Assembly: GCA_017380975.1 (NCBI GenBank)
Contig: JAFOCX010000131.1
Location: forward strand, 1 to 7,476
Length of the DNA stretch: 7,476 nucleotides
From: Lachnospiraceae bacterium
Lineage (GTDB): Bacteria; Bacillota; Clostridia; Lachnospirales; Lachnospiraceae
Direction: 5' to 3'
This document shows positions 5,744-7,476 of this stretch, piece by piece. A program made the translations under genes and the position numbers. How positions within the stretch are numbered: position 1 is the first letter of the stretch; each line of letters begins with the position of its first letter. The notes below the pieces were generated by a model. That model made no database searches, was not told where the DNA came from, and saw only the letters and a list, made by a program, of their open reading frames with translations.

Positions 5744-6820
5744 TTATTTTAAATCAGAAATAATCTTCTTTAATTCATCCATTTTCTGTAAAATATCTTC
5801 CACCAGTTTGAACTGATTTCTTGCTCGGTCCAGATTGTGGTGCTCTCTTTTGATCTTGAAATACGTATCTCCATTCAGGTAGTCTGTCAGGAAACGAATG
5901 CCGCACTCATAGGTAAGGATCGCAGCAGATTCCGGGAGCAATTCGATTTCTTTCTCTGTCAGTTCTTCTCGCATCTCTTCCAGATAACCTTTTGCAAACT
6001 GTCGGAATGCTTCCGTGTCAAACTCGACTTTGGAGAGATCCACTTCATCCTCTGCACCTGTGGATGCGCCCATTCTCAGAGCATCGCCAAAATCATACAA
6101 CATACTTCCAGGCATTACTGTATCCAGATCGATCACACATACAGCTTCTCCGGACAGACGATCAAATAAAATATTATTGATCTTTGTGTCATTATGTGTT
6201 ACACGGACCGGAATCTCACCTCGCTCAATACCTGAAATGATCAGTTCAGCTAATCCTTCATATTTTAATGCCTGTGCAATATCATCTTTGACCAGCTCAG
6301 CACGTTTTGCATGGTTATCTGCAATTGCCTGTTTCAGAGCTAGAACGCGTTTCGGAGTATGGTGAAAATCCGGAATTGTTTCGTGTAAAGTATCCACCGG
6401 GAATTCACGAAGCATCTTCTGAAAATGTCCGAATCCTCTGCCTGCCTGATATAAGTCATGATACGTTTTTTCGTCTTCGATCACTTTTGTATTGTTGACG
6501 AAATAATACATTCTGTATACGCTTCCGTCATGATCCTGATAATAGTTCTTACCATCCAGGGTTTTGATAACACTCAGAGTTTCTCTCTCCGGATCTCCGC
6601 CTTCTTCACGAATTTTGACCTTTAAATATTCTGTTACATTCTGAATATTTTCCATCAATTGTTCCGGATTTTTAAAGACATTTGTATTGATCCTCTGAAG
6701 TAAAAGTTTCGGCACATCGATACAATATGTTCCATTGATATGACCGGAACCATATGGAAAAATATTTGTTTCAATGTCAAACTGACCCATGATATGGTAT
6801 AAATTTGTCTCTTTGTTCAT
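5744..6820 (-). CDS. nahK: N-acetylhexosamine 1-kinase-like phosphotransferase (NahK/LnpB type, APH fold)
   Basis: Probably phosphorylates the anomeric 1-OH of GlcNAc/GalNAc (possibly other hexosamines) with ATP, giving the hexosamine-1-phosphate used for UDP-sugar formation or salvage. The 358-residue length matches bifidobacterial NahK/LnpB at about 360. Seen motifs: PYGSGHINGTY (22-32), the glycine-containing N-terminal start of NahK-like proteins; LQRINTNVFKNPEQLMENI (41-59); the APH-family catalytic loop VTHNDTKINNILFD (207-220) with D211 as the likely catalytic base and downstream Asn; and the metal-binding segment CVIDLDTVMPGSMLYDFGDALR (228-249) with D231/D233. This last segment is characteristic of the NahK branch rather than aminoglycoside or choline kinases. 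The start at 6820 is supported by AAGGAA (6831-6836), which overlaps the galE stop codon, 10 nt upstream. The 14-bp gap to galE implies co-transcription. Substrate assignment is from family similarity and context; a broader sugar 1-kinase specificity is possible. Confidence 0.82.
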   Translation of the reverse strand: MNKETNLYHIMGQFDIETNIFPYGSGHINGTYCIDVPKLLLQRINTNVFKNPEQLMENIQNVTEYLKVKIREEGGDPERETLSVIKTLDGKNYYQDHDGSVYRMYYFVNNTKVIEDEKTYHDLYQAGRGFGHFQKMLREFPVDTLHETIPDFHHTPKRVLALKQAIADNHAKRAELVKDDIAQALKYEGLAELIISGIERGEIPVRVTHNDTKINNILFDRLSGEAVCVIDLDTVMPGSMLYDFGDALRMGASTGAEDEVDLSKVEFDTEAFRQFAKGYLEEMREELTEKEIELLPESAAILTYECGIRFLTDYLNGDTYFKIKREHHNLDRARNQFKLVEDILQKMDELKKIISDLK

Positions 6821-6830
6821 TTCTAAGTCG

Positions 6831-6836
6831 TTCCTT
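6831..6836 (-). promoter_or_regulatory. Kinase ribosome binding site overlapping the galE stop codon
   Basis: On the minus strand the galE TAA (6835-6837) runs into AAGGAA, which lies 10 nt before the kinase ATG. The overlap of stop codon and binding site supports one galE-kinase transcript and likely coupled translation. Confidence 0.7.
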
Positions 6837-7476
6837 AATTATTTCTATATCCGTTTGGATTCTGAGACTGCCATCTCCATCCATCCGCACACATCTCATC
6901 AATGCCGCGTTCTGCCACCCAGCCAAGTTCCGCTTTCGCCTTCGCCGGATCTGCGTAACAAGTTGCAATATCACCCGGACGTCTCGGTTTTATGGAATAC
7001 GGAATATCTTTTCCTACTGCTTTAGAAAACGCCTTGATCATATCAAGAACGCTGTAACCATGACCTGTGCCCAGATTATAAATGTGAACTGCCGGAGTCT
7101 CGTCGAACTTCTTTAACGCTTTCACATGTCCGTTTGCCAAATCAACCACATGGATATAATCACGCACACCGGTACCATCCGGTGTATCGTAATCATCACC
7201 AAACACGCCGACTTCTTTTAACTTGCCGACTGCCACCTGAGTAATGTACGGTGTCAGATTGTTCGGGATACCTGCCGGATCTTCGCCGATCAGACCGCTT
7301 TCATGAGCGCCAACCGGATTAAAGTATCTTAAAAGGATAACCGTCCATTCCGGATCAGCCTTCTGAATGTCGATCAGCATCTCCTCCAGCATACTCTTCG
7401 TCTGTCCATACGGATTTGTACACTTTCCTTTCGGACAATCTTCTGTGATCGGAATAAATGCCGGATCACCGTAAAC
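6835..7476 (-). CDS. galE: UDP-glucose 4-epimerase, C-terminal 213 residues (5' end outside window)
   Basis: NAD-dependent SDR enzyme interconverting UDP-Glc and UDP-Gal (Leloir pathway), and in some members UDP-GlcNAc and UDP-GalNAc. The frame is open to the right edge; about 125 N-terminal residues including the NAD-binding GxxGxxG are missing from view, against a full length near 338. Seen: [13 protein letters not shown], then the catalytic YxxxK in NPYGQTKSM (Tyr codon 7408-7410), [40 protein letters not shown], and the C-terminal [16 protein letters not shown]. In the last, the residue aligning with E. coli Tyr299 and human Cys307 is Cys (codon 6958-6960), the small gatekeeper associated with acceptance of N-acetylated substrates. 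The C-terminus ([15 protein letters not shown]) resembles the human and other dual-specificity enzymes. It is followed directly by the N-acetylhexosamine kinase, which fits that reading. An internal Met (codon 7390-7392) is not the start, since conserved GalE sequence continues upstream of it. Confidence 0.96.
   Translation of the reverse strand, partial: VYGDPAFIPITEDCPKGKCTNPYGQTKSMLEEMLIDIQKADPEWTVILLRYFNPVGAHESGLIGEDPAGIPNNLTPYITQVAVGKLKEVGVFGDDYDTPDGTGVRDYIHVVDLANGHVKALKKFDETPAVHIYNLGTGHGYSVLDMIKAFSKAVGKDIPYSIKPRRPGDIATCYADPAKAKAELGWVAERGIDEMCADGWRWQSQNPNGYRNN

Noticed and set aside
5744..6820. Aminoglycoside phosphotransferase (antibiotic resistance) reading of the kinase
   Set aside because: It shares the APH fold, but LQRINTNVF, HNDTKINNILFD and IDLDTVMPG are NahK-branch features and the gene is coupled to galE, so resistance is not supported.
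6777..6974. Minus-strand 65-codon frame overlapping the galE end and kinase start
   Set aside because: Both overlapped genes carry strong motifs in other frames; this frame has no recognisable sequence and no spacing consistent with a gene.
1..7476. Search for a mobile element, phage, CRISPR array, defence system, toxin-antitoxin pair or genomic island boundary
   Set aside because: No transposase, integrase, direct-repeat array, tRNA or att-like repeat is visible; all genes are co-directional housekeeping or metabolic genes with similar base composition.

Overview
The window looks like a core-genome segment of a low-to-mid GC Gram-positive gut Clostridia, most likely Lachnospiraceae. This is inferred from protein character (a LysRS with a C-terminal tRNA-binding domain, an N-acetylhexosamine-kinase-like protein next to galE, a DegV protein, an MTTGVPWQ-type MATE transporter), strong AAGGAG-type ribosome binding sites and consensus sigma-A promoters. 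No 16S or other decisive marker is present, so genus is not called. All seven genes lie on the minus strand, so gene order in transcription runs from the right end of the window to the left.

Layout in transcription order (right to left): (1) galE, cut by the right edge, then a NahK/LnpB-type N-acetylhexosamine 1-kinase 14 bp downstream, closed by a strong intrinsic terminator. (2) A degV-family fatty-acid-binding gene, ending at a GC-rich hairpin. (3) A well-formed promoter directly behind that hairpin, driving a MATE efflux gene and a small PPC/DUF296 gene 11 bp later, closed by a long hairpin. (4) A perfect-consensus sigma-A promoter driving greA and then lysS, with a short inverted repeat in the 60-bp gap. 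lysS runs off the left edge within a few codons of its expected end.

How the genes work together: galE and the kinase plausibly form a hexosamine salvage/interconversion pair. The kinase would yield GlcNAc-1-P or GalNAc-1-P, and the epimerase has a cysteine at the gatekeeper position that in other GalE enzymes permits N-acetylated UDP-sugars. greA and lysS are transcription and translation housekeeping genes sharing one transcript. MATE and PPC appear co-transcribed and translationally linked, but the PPC role is unknown.

I found no mobile element, CRISPR array, phage gene, tRNA or rRNA, and no convincing undescribed system. The points most worth a second look are the GalE gatekeeper Cys paired with the hexosamine kinase, the LysRS fusion, and the MATE-PPC unit with a symmetric element over its promoter.
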